DNA of 35,873 bases from positions 1 through 35,873 of the forward strand of contig JBKPCD010000235.1 of NCBI GenBank assembly GCA_046727175.1. Direction: 5' to 3'. Origin of the DNA: JBKPCD01 sp046727175 (lineage in GTDB: Bacteria > Acidobacteriota > Vicinamibacteria > Vicinamibacterales > 2-12-FULL-66-21). Every line of letters starts with the position of its first letter. The first letter of the stretch is position 1. Both the position numbers and the translations under genes were made by a program. Below are positions 1 to 9,237 of the stretch, in pieces. The notes below the pieces were generated by a model that saw only the letters and a program-made list of their open reading frames with translations, searched no databases and was not told where the DNA came from.

Positions 1-135
1 TTGGATTCAGCCGTCAGACGCGCGTGTGTGCGACACCGAACCCGCTAACCAGTTACGAATTGTCGAATTCATCGTAGTCAGGAGTGAACCCGACCCACAG
101 TTAACGAGAATCCTTCACCATTTCCCAACCTTCTG

Positions 136-715
136 ATGTGGACCTCCACACACGGGCAGAATGCAACGATCTATCCGTCGCTTATAACGTCAGCCGGGAT
201 GATCGCCGATTATTTTGAATTCGCCCACAATCATCCGATGCCGATCACCCAACACGAGCAGGATCTTGACCGGCGCATTCTTCCTCTTCTATTTGTCTAC
301 CGGCACGCGACTGAACTTGCTCTGAAATACTGCATCGTTCAGCTGATCCATCAAATCAAGCATCGTGAGCCTGATTTCACCGACTTCATACCCGAACAAG
401 TTGGGACCTCTCTTGGATAAAGCCCAAACGCTATACGACCGAGCAAAGGGCTACCTGAATGAGATGGGGACATTGGACTTCGTCTCAGCGGAGGCCCAGA
501 GCTTTATCCGTGAAGCGGACCGGCTCGACCCGGGCGGCGAAGCCTTTCGATATGCACGCAGTAAGCGCGACACGGAAACTGGGATGACCACACCTCAGAT
601 TCGAGACACAGTGGATGTCAGCGTTGAAGCGCTCAGAGCTGGTATGCTCCACATCGAGAAGGAGCTGCTCTGGTTCATGAATATGGACGAAATCACCAGC
701 GACCTATACGCCTAG
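136..715 (+). pseudogene. Unknown gene split by a frameshift
   Basis: Two overlapping open frames, 136-420 and 365-715, make sense as one protein of about 190 residues broken by a single-base shift near 395-415. The first part holds a helical stretch (YRHATELALKYCIVQLIH) that faintly resembles HEPN-like helical proteins. The second part is charged and helical and ends in FMNMDEITSDLYA. I do not recognise the family and assign no function. No strong ribosome site precedes the ATG at 136. It lies in a region of worn genes and IS relics, so pseudogenisation is plausible. A sequencing error would be the alternative reading. Confidence 0.5.
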
Positions 716-814
716 GGAACAGCAGACATGCTGTCGGATTTCGGATGGTGAACGCGGGCACATGCTCTTGCCAGCACGCGCACAGTGTCCTATGCTGAGT
801 CACAAACGTTTAGT

Positions 815-997
815 ATGCCGTACACCATTCCTCTGTCATTCGACAAGTAATTCGACTGCTACGTCTTGGAGCTGCCGTGGAGTGAAGCAATAGCCGGAAA
901 GAAGCTCGCTGCGGAGGAACTTCATGCCGCTGCGTCGCGCTATAAACCTGTGGCCCGCAAATATTTCAGGCGGCTGATTCCCTGGTCTTGTGAGTGA
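815..997 (+). pseudogene. Small decayed gene with internal stop
   Basis: Starting at ATG 815 the frame reads MPYTIPLSFDK, meets a TAA at 848-850, and then continues in the same frame for 48 more sense codons with protein-like composition (FDCYVLELPWSEAIAGKK... to FRRLIPWSCE) before TGA at 995-997. The clean continuation suggests a short gene of about 60 codons inactivated by one nonsense change. The family is not recognised. It lies immediately upstream of an IS relic. Confidence 0.3.
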
Positions 998-1705
998 TTG
1001 ATCGAGCGCGCGGATCTTCGGCGCCTGCGCCGTTCCATGTATGATCCGTCAGGTCATGACCGAATCTCCTCGGATCCTGTTTCGAACGATCCTCCGCGTC
1101 GCCCACGATCTCGTTTCGTTCCTGTCGCTTGTGTTCCGGTCACGTGCCCAACTCGCCGCGGAGAACCTCTTTCTGCGAAAGCAGTTGGCGCTATACCTGG
1201 AACGGTGGGTGAAGCCACGCCATGCGGATGTCGTTGGCGCGGCTCATCGAATGGCGACGGCTACTGACAATCGTGAAGCCGGACACGCTCATTCGTTGGC
1301 ATCGAAGGGGGTTTGTTTTGGCGCTGGAAATCAAGCGCGGCAGGGCGGGCCGCCGATTGCCGCAGACCTACGCCAATTGATCGCGACCATGGCGACAGTG
1401 AATCGCACGTGGGGCGAGGAGCGGATTGCGGCGAGCTTCTCCTCAAGCTTGGCATTCGCCTCTCGGCGCGAATCGTCAGACGGTACGTGCAATTCGAGAC
1501 CACCGCGCGGGACGACGGGAACGCAGGCGCGGAGCACGTTTATCCGAAATCACGCATAGGACGTCCTTGCGTGCGACTTGTTCCTGAGTGTGACCGCAAC
1601 GTTCCGGGTGATGTAAGCGTTGGTAGTCTTGGAGGTCGGCACGCGACGAATCTTGTACTGGAACGTACCGCGCATGCCACGGCCGAGTGGACCGCGCTCT
1701 GGTGA
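998..1705 (+). mobile_element. IS relic (type B transposase, decayed)
   Basis: The three forward frames together encode pieces of the same integrase-core transposase found on the minus strand at 2617-3705. The N-terminal part is at 1041-1230 (LAAENLFLRKQLALYLER). The helix-turn-helix region TWGEERIAA is at about 1410-1435. A later piece in another frame ends near 1705 in ATAEWTALW, matching TTEWTVQQF of the other copy. Several frameshifts are present, and the catalytic C-terminal half is missing. The relic stops 30 bp before the deacetylase start. The left boundary is approximate. Confidence 0.75.
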
Positions 1706-1735
1706 TCCATAATGCGCGACAACGAGGGAAGACAA

Positions 1736-2582
1736 ATGCACACGGTGGGACGGCGGCGATTCTTCGTGGTTGGGATCTGTTGCGTGCTGGGCTTTCCCGC
1801 CCACGAGCTGCTGGCAGCGCGGCCCGGCCAGACACCGGTTGTCTTTCGTTGGCCCACAGGGAAGCGCGCCGCCGTCAGTCTGAGCTTCGACGATGCCCGC
1901 ACGAGTCAGGTGGACGAAGGGCTCGGACTGTTGAAAAAGATGGCCGTCAAGGTCACGTTCTTCGTAACGCCCGGGAGGCGTCGAAAAGCGGCTGGACGGA
2001 TGGAAGCAGGCCGTCATCGATGGGCACGAGATCGCCAACCACTCCTTGACACATCCCTGCTCGGGGAACTACGCGTTCTCGTCAGGCAACGCGCTGGAGA
2101 CCTATACGCTGGAGTCCATGGCGCAGCAGCTCGATGAAGCGAATGCCCGGATCGAGAAGCTGCTCGGCGTCAAGCCGACCACCTTCGCCTACCCGTGCGG
2201 TCAGAAATTCGTCGGACGCGACCGTAACGTGAAGAGCTATGTTCCCCTCGTCGCCGAGCGGTTCCTCGTGGGCCGCGGCTACATGGACGAGTCGCCGAAC
2301 AATCCGGCGCTGGCCGACCTTGCCCAGGCCATGGGAACCGCATTCGACGACATGGATTTCCCTCAGATAAAGACGATAGTCGATGCGGCAGCGGCCGACG
2401 GACGCTGGGTGATCTTCGCCGGCCACGAGATCGGGCGGAAGGCGTATCAGATGACTGATATCCGCGCGCTCGAGCAGCTTTGTGCGTATCTGAAAGACCC
2501 GGCGAACGGCATTTGGCCGGGAACCGTCGCTGAGGTCGGCGCGTACGTTCGCGACCGGCAGCGGGAAGCGGCTGCGCGCTGA
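1736..2582 (+). pseudogene. Tat-exported polysaccharide deacetylase, frameshifted
   Basis: This is a NodB-type (carbohydrate esterase 4) deacetylase, a family that removes N- or O-acetyl groups from extracellular polysaccharide using a divalent metal. The start at ATG 1736 is preferred because GAGGGA lies just upstream; it gives a twin-arginine signal (GRRRFFVVGICC). Metal-binding motifs are visible: SLSFDDA at about residue 50 and NHSLTHP at about residue 100. The two motifs lie in different frames. An extra base near 1972-1978 (CCCGGGAGG) shifts the frame; dropping it restores TPGGVEKRLDGW and a single protein of about 280 residues. It lies between two inverted copies of the same IS type, so lateral arrival is likely. 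Confidence 0.8.
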
Positions 2583-2600
2583 ATCGCGTCAGAACACCGG

Positions 2601-3740
2601 TGTACGCCGCAAGAAATCACGCGGCGACCCACTCGAGCCGGTACTCGTGATGAAGGCCGGCGAGAATTGGTTTCGCAGCGACCCGGGGTCCAGGCGGAAG
2701 TTGCTGGCCGGCCGATGGTGACACCATAATCGCTGGCGGCTCAGGAATTCCAGGCCCAAGGCTTGCGTGCGGGCGTCCCCGATTGTAATGAGGCACCCAT
2801 TCGGCCAGGATCTTCCGCAGATGCCTCTCATTGAGCGGAATGAGGTGGTCGAGGCATTCGCGACGCGCCGTCCCAATCAGTCGCTCGCAGAACGCGTTCG
2901 CTTGCCGGACGTGGGCCGGCGTCGCCAGGACGCGGAGATTCATGCTCGTTAACACGTCGTCCACGGCGGGCGAAAAGACCGAGTCGCGATCGTGCACCAC
3001 GAACCGGTATGGCGCTTCGCCTGTCAGGAAATCTCTGAACTGCTGCACCGTCCACTCGGTGGTCGGATGTTCGGTGACATTCCAATACAGAATCTGACGG
3101 GTACCGACCTCCATCACGAGGAACACGTACACGAGCCGCAATGTCGCCGTGACCGCTACGAAGAAATCGCACGCCAGCGTCTCGCGTGCATGGTTAGCTA
3201 TGAACGTGCGCCACGTCTGCGATGATGAGCGACGCCGAGGCGGCACCGGCCGCTGCATGTAACGCCTGACGGTCCGCGGCGACACTGAAACGCCCACCTT
3301 CAGGAGCAGTTCTGCGGCGATCCGTTCTTCGCCCCACGTTTGATTCGTTCGCGCCATGTCGGCGATCAAGTCCTGAAGGTACCGAGGAATCTACGGACGG
3401 CCGCAGCGGCGCGATTTCCAACGCCAGAAGCCGCGGAATCCCTGACGGTGCCAGCGAAGAAGCGTTTCGGGTCGGACCACACTGAGGACCTGTCGCCAGG
3501 GGGATGAACCGCGCCAGCACGACGAGCGTAATTCTGGTGGCATCGTCCAGGCGCCGTGGCTTGACCTTCCGCTCCATGTAGAACCCAGTTGTTTGCGAAG
3601 CAAGAGATTCTCAGCTGCGAGGCTGTTGTGGGATGAAAGAATCAACGCTACGAAGTCCAGCAGATCATGTACGAGAAGTACTGCGATGCAAATCATCCGT
3701 GCCAACCATCATAGCGGCTGAAAGGGACGGTCGGGTTCGC
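2601..3740 (-). mobile_element. IS element, type B, decayed copy
   Basis: The element carries the transposase pseudogene described separately. Its 3' terminus, TGTACGCCGCAAGAAATCAC at 2601-2620, recurs as TGTACTCCGCAAGAAATCAC at 33851 and in inverted orientation ending at 34810, which marks it as the true element end. The opposite end, near 3740, is approximate; I could not find a matching inverted repeat there. It lies 18 bp after the deacetylase stop. Confidence 0.7.
2617..3705 (-). pseudogene. Integrase-core transposase (type B), frameshifted
   Basis: This is an rve-type DDE transposase of the IS3/IS481-like group. The C-terminal 250 codons (3369 to 2617) are open and keep the catalytic acidic residues: LACDFF, VVHDRDS and FCERLIGTARRECLDH. 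Upstream, the N-terminal part is spread over three frames. MARMICIAVLLVHDLLDFVA begins at 3705, MERKVKPRRLDDATR lies near 3570, and PETLLRWHRQGFRGFWRWK lies near 3440. At least three frame breaks make it non-functional as a single protein. It ends in LHHEYRLEWVAA, matching the tails seen at 33867 and 34794. Confidence 0.8.
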
Positions 3741-3960
3741 AAACCCGTTACTGACCCCAGCTCCGTCGCGAAGATTCAGGCCAATGGAGTTTTTGCGGAG
3801 TACAGGTTCAAAGCCGACCACGACACCACTATCCGGCGTTTCCGGACGCGATCGGCCCAACATCTTCTCCGCAAAGTACAAGATGCCGTGCGAAGCGGTT
3901 GTCGAGGGCGCAGACCGCGCCCCATGTCGACGTCAAGCTGGCTAAGCTAGGCTCAAGAGA

Positions 3961-4278
3961 GTGGCTCTCAGCAAACAGGAGGCCGGCGCGCTGACAGTGC
4001 TCGGCGCCGCGGTCTGCCTGATAGTGGGCTTCTTCGGTTTCGCCGTCGCGGTTCCCTGGACCACCGCTGTCATGCCAGTCAGCGAGGCGGCGCAGCGGTG
4101 TCCCGGTGCGATCGACCCGTCCTGGCCGGCCGTATTTTGCAATCACAGCCAGCCGTCGGAATGGAAATATGGGCTGATCGAGGATCATCCGATCCGGTTC
4201 GCTCTCGCCTGTCTGCAGATGATCGTCGGCTGGGGTGCTTTCTTCGCGCTCGGGGTGCGCCTGAAGCGCTATCGCTGA
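3961..4278 (+). CDS. Small two-helix membrane protein
   Basis: This 105-residue protein starts at GTG 3961. One hydrophobic segment lies at about residues 9-32 (VLGAAVCLIVGFFGFAVAVP) and a second at about 77-99 (FALACLQMIVGWGAFFALG), followed by a basic tail. The loop between them contains two cysteines (QRCPG and VFCNHSQ), probably outside the membrane. The family is not recognised. The spacing to a ribosome site is poor (AAGAGA directly upstream). The antisense frame over the same stretch has no protein character. Confidence 0.5.
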   Translation: MALSKQEAGALTVLGAAVCLIVGFFGFAVAVPWTTAVMPVSEAAQRCPGAIDPSWPAVFCNHSQPSEWKYGLIEDHPIRFALACLQMIVGWGAFFALGVRLKRYR

Positions 4279-4358
4279 TGCCCAGGCGCCTTTCGGCCTT
4301 GATCCTGTCCCTACCAGAAACTCCATCGGCACACTGAGACCCTCCGATTTCCTGCGCT

Positions 4359-4709
4359 TCAGATCGGCAGGTAGACGATCCTGTTGACCCACTCCTCGGG
4401 TTGTGTGGCTGTCCACATGAGGATGAGAGCATCGACGACCTCCCGAACCGCAAGGTTTTGTGGCACGACGAGAAGTCCCGGGCGTGGCGTCGTCCGGATG
4501 AAATCTCCGAAGTACTTTGGCATCGTCGCGTAGTCATGTGTGACGAGGATGCGGCCGTCGCGCCCCGCAAGTGCCAGCACCTCGGTGTCCTTGAGACCAG
4601 CGAGGCCAGCGGCGGTGGCGGTGCGGAAGTCGATTTCGGGATAGCGGCGGACGACGGCGCTGACGATGATCTGATTGAAGTCAGCGTCCGCCTGAAGGCG
4701 GATCGGCAT
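4359..4709 (-). CDS. DUF5615-type PIN-like toxin
   Basis: This 116-residue protein matches the DUF5615 PIN-like pattern. It has an N-terminal acidic segment (LQADADFNQIIV), a central LKDTEVLALAGRDGRILVTHD with the expected acidic residue, and a C-terminal helix-strand end. DUF5615 proteins are predicted ribonuclease toxins related to VapC. The ATG at 4709 overlaps the stop of the upstream DUF433 gene by one base (TGATG), so the two are translationally coupled in the usual DUF433-DUF5615 order. Toxin activity is inferred from family and pairing. Confidence 0.8.
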   Translation of the reverse strand: MPIRLQADADFNQIIVSAVVRRYPEIDFRTATAAGLAGLKDTEVLALAGRDGRILVTHDYATMPKYFGDFIRTTPRPGLLVVPQNLAVREVVDALILMWTATQPEEWVNRIVYLPI

Positions 4710-5023
4710 CAGCGAACGATCGGGATGTGCTTCTTCGCGTCGGTCAGCTTCTGATAGAACATCGGGTCGGCGTCGCGCGCCGCCTCACGGGCCATCTCAA
4801 AATCCTGGCGGTGCGCCGCCAAATAGCGGTCAATGTCTTCCCGATGTGCGAGATAGAACGTAATGGCCCCGTAGACCTGCTCGAGAGTCAGAACTGGGAA
4901 AGCCTGCGCAATCGTCTCGGCCGACTGGCCGGCGAGGAATTCGTAGACGATCGAGTCTAGAGACACGCGAGTTTCCGTCACGAGATAGCGGCCATCGCGC
5001 TGTTCCACGTACGGCGTGCTCAC
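4709..5023 (-). CDS. DUF433 antitoxin
   Basis: This is a 104-residue DUF433 protein. After the N-terminal YVEQRDGRYLVTETRVSLDS comes the helix-turn-helix-like core FLAGQSAETIAQAFPVLTLE and QVYGAITFYLAHREDID. The GTG start at 5023 is supported by GGAGGG about five bases upstream (5028-5033). DUF433 proteins act as DNA-binding antitoxins beside DUF5615 toxins. The pair lies on the minus strand about 280 bp left of the first tRNA-Asn attachment repeat. This resembles the position of the MazEF pair beside the second repeat. Confidence 0.82.
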   Translation of the reverse strand: MSTPYVEQRDGRYLVTETRVSLDSIVYEFLAGQSAETIAQAFPVLTLEQVYGAITFYLAHREDIDRYLAAHRQDFEMAREAARDADPMFYQKLTDAKKHIPIVR

Positions 5024-5144
5024 CGGACCCTCCTACCTTGATCTTGCCCTTGTGGCGGCGCGGAGGCAAGCCATCGTCTCGGTCCGCGCGTGTGCGTTGA
5101 ACGCTGGGGCGTACTGAATTCATGTGGCCCGAAGCCCGTCGAGC

Positions 5145-5170
5145 TGTGACGTACTTTGTGACACAACCCT
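5145..5170. repeat. 26-bp repeat, left copy
   Basis: TGTGACGTAC followed by TTTGTGACACAACCCT matches 35783-35808 at 23 of 26 positions. On the minus strand both copies can be read as a V-T-x-Y-V-T peptide. The right copy belongs to the C-terminal end of a tyrosine integrase, so this copy may be the last trace of another integrase end. That is inference; no protein frame extends far from it. Confidence 0.45.
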
Positions 5171-5244
5171 TCCAAAACATGGTGATTGACTGCATCTTAC
5201 GCAGATCTACCACGGTCGATATGATCTCGCCTGTCGCGCGTAAA

Positions 5245-5856
5245 TCACTGATTCTCATCACCTTGATCGCGTTTCGTATCAGTCGGTGGATCGCTGGGGC
5301 TCCTTCTGTTAACCGGAGGGTTGCTGGTTCGAGTCCAGCCTGAGGAGCCACTTTCCTTCGGAATTCCGGTACCGTTCGCTCGCTCCCGACGGCCCTCGAC
5401 AGCACGTTGCCCTTTTCTTGCCCTTTTGGTGCTCCGATCTGCCAAGGTGAAGGTGTCTAATTTCTTGACCTCGTCGCTCAAGAAACCGGGGGCAAGATGC
5501 GCATACCGCATCACCATCCGGAGCCCTCTGTGACCAAGCAGCTCCGCCACTGCCCGAAGGCTGACGCCCGCCATCACGAGGCGTGACGCGTAGTCGTACC
5601 GGAAATCGTGCCAGGTGAAGTTCTCGATGCCGGCTTCCTCGAGCGCGGTATGAAACTCGTTCTTCACATCGAGGACCGGTTTCCCTGCGTGTCGACCGTC
5701 GCGCGCATGTACGAAAATGTACGGACTGTCGAATTCGAGATCACGCTTCGCGTACAGGCGCTGTAACATGGCCCATGCCGTGTCATTGAGTGGGACCGCG
5801 TGTGCCTGATTGTTCTTTGTTCTGGGGACTCGCACGACTCGGTTCAGCCAATCGAC
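5245..5856 (-). pseudogene. Tyrosine recombinase (integrase), N-terminus lost to IS
   Basis: The C-terminal catalytic half of a phage/island-type tyrosine integrase is present. Visible catalytic motifs are HDFRYDYASRL (box II His-x-x-Arg), LLGHRGLRMVMRYAHL (His and the nucleophilic Tyr), and the lead-in VPRTKNNQAHAVPLND. The first catalytic Arg and the DNA-binding N-terminus are missing. The frame is open back to 5856, exactly where the IS at 5857-6998 begins. The C-terminal codons run antisense through the tRNA-Asn repeat (SGSSGWTRTSNPPVN). The integrase would have inserted the element into tRNA-Asn; in this state it should be inactive. No N-terminal part is recognisable on the far side of the IS. 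Confidence 0.85.
5306..5355 (+). repeat. att-like repeat 1: tRNA-Asn(GTT) 3' half
   Basis: The 50 bp are identical to 35693-35742. They begin at the anticodon loop CTGTTAA (anticodon GTT). They continue through the T arm, with stem GCTGG/CCAGC around loop TTCGAGT, and through the acceptor strand CTGAGGA, discriminator G and encoded CCA, and end with CTTTC. No matching 5' half (D arm, acceptor TCCTCAG) lies upstream, so this is not a functional tRNA gene. It is an attachment-site duplicate of the kind left by integrases that target tRNA 3' ends. Confidence 0.85.
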
Positions 5857-6998
5857 CCCGTAATGTCCGAGAACTCCGCTCGCTATCCCCTATGCAGCTG
5901 CACGGTAGTAATAATTGAGGAGTCCTCCAACGCGCTCTCGGCGGCGCACGGGACCGCTAGCTTTCTGAAGCTGCAGAGGCTCGATCAGCTCGTTACCGAG
6001 CCCTTGGTGGTTCCGTTCGCCATGATAGTGCGCGACGAATTTGGTCAATGTCCGCCGAAGATGGCGTTCACCCAGCGGAATCACGCGGTCCAGACATTCT
6101 TCCTTGACTGACCGGACGAACCGCTCCGCATGCGCATTGCAATTCGGGGCGCAGATCGGCGTCCCGATCATTCGAACACCGGCCGACGCAAGGAACCGCT
6201 CGACCGCAGGGCTCCACTTCCGATCGCGATCGCAGATCAGCACCCGACTTTCCTGAAAGGCGCCGTCGATATCGGCTGTCAGATCGCGCATCGTCTGGAC
6301 AATGAAGGCTTCATCTGGGTACGGAGTGGAGCCCACGATGTGGACGCGACGTGAGTGGAGTTCAATCACAAAGAGCGTGTAGTACGTCACTAAGCCGCGG
6401 ACCGTCCAGACCTCGGTCGTGAAGAAATCCGCCGCCAGGAGCGCCGGCCAGTGCGCACGCAGAAACGTGCGCCATGTCATCGGTCGCTCGCGGCTGGGCG
6501 GAATGCCCTCCCGCTTCAAGATCGCCGCGACCGTTGACGCGCGACATGATGACCGAGGTTCTTCAGCGCCCCTTGTATCCGCGTGTAGCCCACGTGGGAT
6601 TGTCGGTCGCCATCCGGACCACCAGACGCCGAATCTCGTCCTGAACTGGGGGTCGGCCCCGTTGCCGGGAGGCCTGGTTCCACTTGCGGGCCACAAGCTC
6701 GCGATGCCATCGGAGGATGGTGTCGGGCGTGACGATGCTCGCCACCTGCTCGAGCAGCCGACGTCCGAGCCGCCGGCCGAGCACGCTCTAAGGCGCCGGC
6801 GGTCGTTGTCACTCAAACGCAGACGTCGCCCGTGCAGCTGGGCCCGAAGCCCACGGTTCTCTTCGCGGAGGAACGCGATGACGTCGCGCTGCTCACGTTC
6901 GAGCCATCCGAACAGCGCCGCGAGGAGCAAGTGGAACGGTACCACCCGCGAAGTTACGCCAGCAGCCGCGCCCGCGCTGTTTTTTCGGACATTACGGG
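5857..6998 (-). mobile_element. IS element, type A, copy 1
   Basis: The 1142-bp element has terminal inverted repeats CCCGTAATGTCCGA (5857-5870) and TCGGACATTACGGG (6985-6998). It encodes a damaged integrase-core transposase on the minus strand. The same ends and protein occur in the intact copy at 31169-32302. No clear target duplication flanks it. Its left end joins the integrase relic. Confidence 0.88.
5890..6945 (-). pseudogene. Type A transposase with restored-frame damage
   Basis: By alignment with the intact copy at 31219-32274, the start is GTG 6945 (VVPFHLLLAALFGWLERE). Although the frame stays open to 5890, roughly codons 55-135 are not the family sequence. The family sequence appears instead in the two other frames, as ASIVTPDTILRWHRELVARK (about 6745-6690) and VGYTRIQGALKNLGHHVAR (about 6595-6540). 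Several indels therefore cancel out. The C-terminal half keeps the catalytic residues (LAADFFTTEVW, LICDRDRKWS, NAHAERFVRSVKEECLD). A folded helix-turn-helix region is unlikely, so the protein is probably inactive. Confidence 0.8.
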
Positions 6999-7115
6999 TT
7001 CTGGCGAACCACAAGCCGACGCCGCCCGATTGCGTTCGTCGAATGGCAGATATCTATCGCGCGGTTGGTCTATCATGCTCGTCCAAATCGCCGGAGGGAA
7101 TCCAAAGGAGGGTCC

Positions 7116-9200
7116 ATGAGGATGAAGGCGGTTCTCGCCTCTCTGCTCGTCCTTGTCACCACCGTCGCATCAGCGCAAACGGCGCCCGACGCGACAGGAA
7201 GCACGCCGGGGGTGACGGTCACCGCATTCGAATACTACATTCCCGGAATTACCGATCCCAACGTGGCGCCGGTGCCGATCGATCTGTGGGCGCGCGTCTA
7301 CGTGCCTTCGGGTTACACAGGCCAGTTGCCGCTGATCGTTCTCCTCCACGGCAATCACGCCACGTGCGGCACCTATGACGGGTTCGGTCCGGCGCGACGC
7401 GACGACAACGTTCAGTACACGCTCACCGGAACGTGTCCGGACCGCTATGTCGTCGTACCGAATCACGCGGGTTACGACTATCTCGCCCGGCCGCTCGCCT
7501 CTCGGGGCTATATCGTTGTCTCGATCAATGCGAATCGCGGCGTCACCGCCGCTCCCGGTGAGCCACTCGACCGCGGATTGAACCTGCGCCGCGGCCGGCT
7601 CATGCTGCGTCATTTGAGGTACCTCGTAGAACAGAACGCCACCGCGAGCACTCCGCTTTTCCAGAGGATCGACTTCTCGCACGTCGGCTTGATGGGCCAC
7701 TCGCGCGGCGGCGAGGGCATGCGCGCCGCATACGAGCAGTATCGTGCGCCCGGCAGCCCGTGGCCGGCCAGCATCGGCCCGACGATTGGTTTCGAAGGGC
7801 TCTTCGAGATCGGGCCGGTTGATGGCCAGACGGGCCCGCGCAACAATCCGAACCGCCTCGACGCCGATGGCCTCGCCTGGACCGTCCTGCTGCCGAATTG
7901 CGACGGCGACGTGTTCAACCTGCAGGGCGTGAAGCCGTTCGACCGCATGATGCTGAAGACCAGCGAGAGCCCGGCGCGGTTCAAGGCAACCTACACCGTG
8001 TGGGGCACGAACCATAACTTCTACAACACGGAGTGGCAATTCAGTGACTCGCCGGGCTGCCTGGGTCAGACGCGGTTGTTTCCACGGTTGCTGGGCTCGG
8101 CCGAGCAGCGCACACTCTCTTCCGCGAGCTTCCTCGCGTTCATGCGCGGAAACATCGGTGCGAGCTCGGATCCTGCCTTCAACGAGAACTTCGATCCTCA
8201 ATTCGAACTTCCCGCGGTCGTCACGAACGTGACCCGCGTCGATCGCGGATACACGGACTCGCCAAGTGCCACCGTCACCAAAGTGTTCGACGATTTTCCG
8301 GTCGTCCCGACAAACACGTATACGACCGGCGGGATTCAATTCACCATCGGCCCCGTTTCACAGCACGACGCCTCGCAGCGCGCGGCGGCGGTGTCTTGGG
8401 ACAACGCGGGCGCGAACGTGTTCTTCCAGAGCGACGCGGCATCGCCCGTGGATCTCTCCGGTCAACGCACGTTGGAATTCCGCGTCTCGCGGCAATGTCA
8501 CGATCTCCGCTGCCACAACGCCGGGCCCGGCTGGCACAGCTCGACGAACTTTTCCGTCCAACTCGTGACCGGTGCAGGGCAGACGTCATCGCGCGTTCAA
8601 CTTCAGGATTACGTGTCGCTCACTGGTCCTGTCGGCTCTCTCACCGAATTCGCCGGGACGCTTGCGCATCCGATTCTGATGACCGCGCGAATTCCTCTGG
8701 GCGCTTTCGCGGGCGCCGATCTCTCGCAGGTGCGGGGCGTGCGATTCGTCTTCGACGATACCAAGTCAGACGAGATCTACATCGCCAACATCAGGGCGTC
8801 ATCTCTCGGCGCCGCCGCTCCGTTTGCGCCATCGGCGGCGCTGCCGGCGGACGATACGGGCATTTCGTCCGAAGCTGGATTCGAGCAGAACGCCGTGAGC
8901 TCAATGGCCGCGATCCCGTCTTCGAGTGCGCTCGGCAATCAACCGGGCGTCGAGATTACCCTCAACAGCAATCGTTCATTCCTGCCCATGGGTGAGATCC
9001 TCGTCCTTCGGATCGGGGAGCAGGAATTTGACTTGAGCCGCTACTCGGATGACGGGTCAACGAACGGGGTCACGTTCGTGCTCACGCAGGCGGAGTTCGC
9101 CTCGCTGAAGCAAGGTGACCAGATCACCGTCCAGTACGGTGATGGCGGGAATGGAAGGATTTGGAGGTTCGGCGGCGTCGACAAAAAAATGTTGAAATAG
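7116..9200 (+). CDS. Secreted alpha/beta hydrolase with C-terminal beta region
   Basis: The protein has 694 residues. ATG 7116 (or ATG 7122) follows AAAGGAGGG; an in-frame upstream start at 7065 would remove the signal sequence from the N-terminus. A signal peptide ends near ASAQT (residue 24). The hydrolase domain covers about residues 45-380. It has an oxyanion loop region (IVLLHGNHATCG), nucleophile Ser196 in GLMGHSRGGEG, and a likely catalytic His in VWGTNHNFYNTEW. The acidic residue is uncertain (LLPNCDGDV is one candidate). Residues about 390-690 form a beta-rich region resembling a carbohydrate-binding or jelly-roll module. The substrate is unknown; esters or polyesters are possible. 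It stands alone, with the HicAB relic downstream on the other strand. Confidence 0.8.
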   Translation: MRMKAVLASLLVLVTTVASAQTAPDATGSTPGVTVTAFEYYIPGITDPNVAPVPIDLWARVYVPSGYTGQLPLIVLLHGNHATCGTYDGFGPARRDDNVQYTLTGTCPDRYVVVPNHAGYDYLARPLASRGYIVVSINANRGVTAAPGEPLDRGLNLRRGRLMLRHLRYLVEQNATASTPLFQRIDFSHVGLMGHSRGGEGMRAAYEQYRAPGSPWPASIGPTIGFEGLFEIGPVDGQTGPRNNPNRLDADGLAWTVLLPNCDGDVFNLQGVKPFDRMMLKTSESPARFKATYTVWGTNHNFYNTEWQFSDSPGCLGQTRLFPRLLGSAEQRTLSSASFLAFMRGNIGASSDPAFNENFDPQFELPAVVTNVTRVDRGYTDSPSATVTKVFDDFPVVPTNTYTTGGIQFTIGPVSQHDASQRAAAVSWDNAGANVFFQSDAASPVDLSGQRTLEFRVSRQCHDLRCHNAGPGWHSSTNFSVQLVTGAGQTSSRVQLQDYVSLTGPVGSLTEFAGTLAHPILMTARIPLGAFAGADLSQVRGVRFVFDDTKSDEIYIANIRASSLGAAAPFAPSAALPADDTGISSEAGFEQNAVSSMAAIPSSSALGNQPGVEITLNSNRSFLPMGEILVLRIGEQEFDLSRYSDDGSTNGVTFVLTQAEFASLKQGDQITVQYGDGGNGRIWRFGGVDKKMLK

Positions 9201-9237
9201 TCTCGGCACCGGGATCGGTCGGGCAGACTGTCGGATC

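Noticed and set aside
3633..3950. Plus-strand frame of 105 codons and overlapping minus frame at 3693-3881
   Set aside because: Neither has family motifs or a ribosome site; the stretch lies at the poorly defined end of a decayed IS.
5306..5355. Functional tRNA-Asn gene
   Set aside because: Only the 3' half from the anticodon loop is present, here and at 35693; the 5' half is missing in both places.
7170..8339. Minus-strand frame of 389 codons opposite the alpha/beta hydrolase
   Set aside because: The plus strand has a signal peptide, GHSRGG nucleophile and ribosome site; the minus frame has none.
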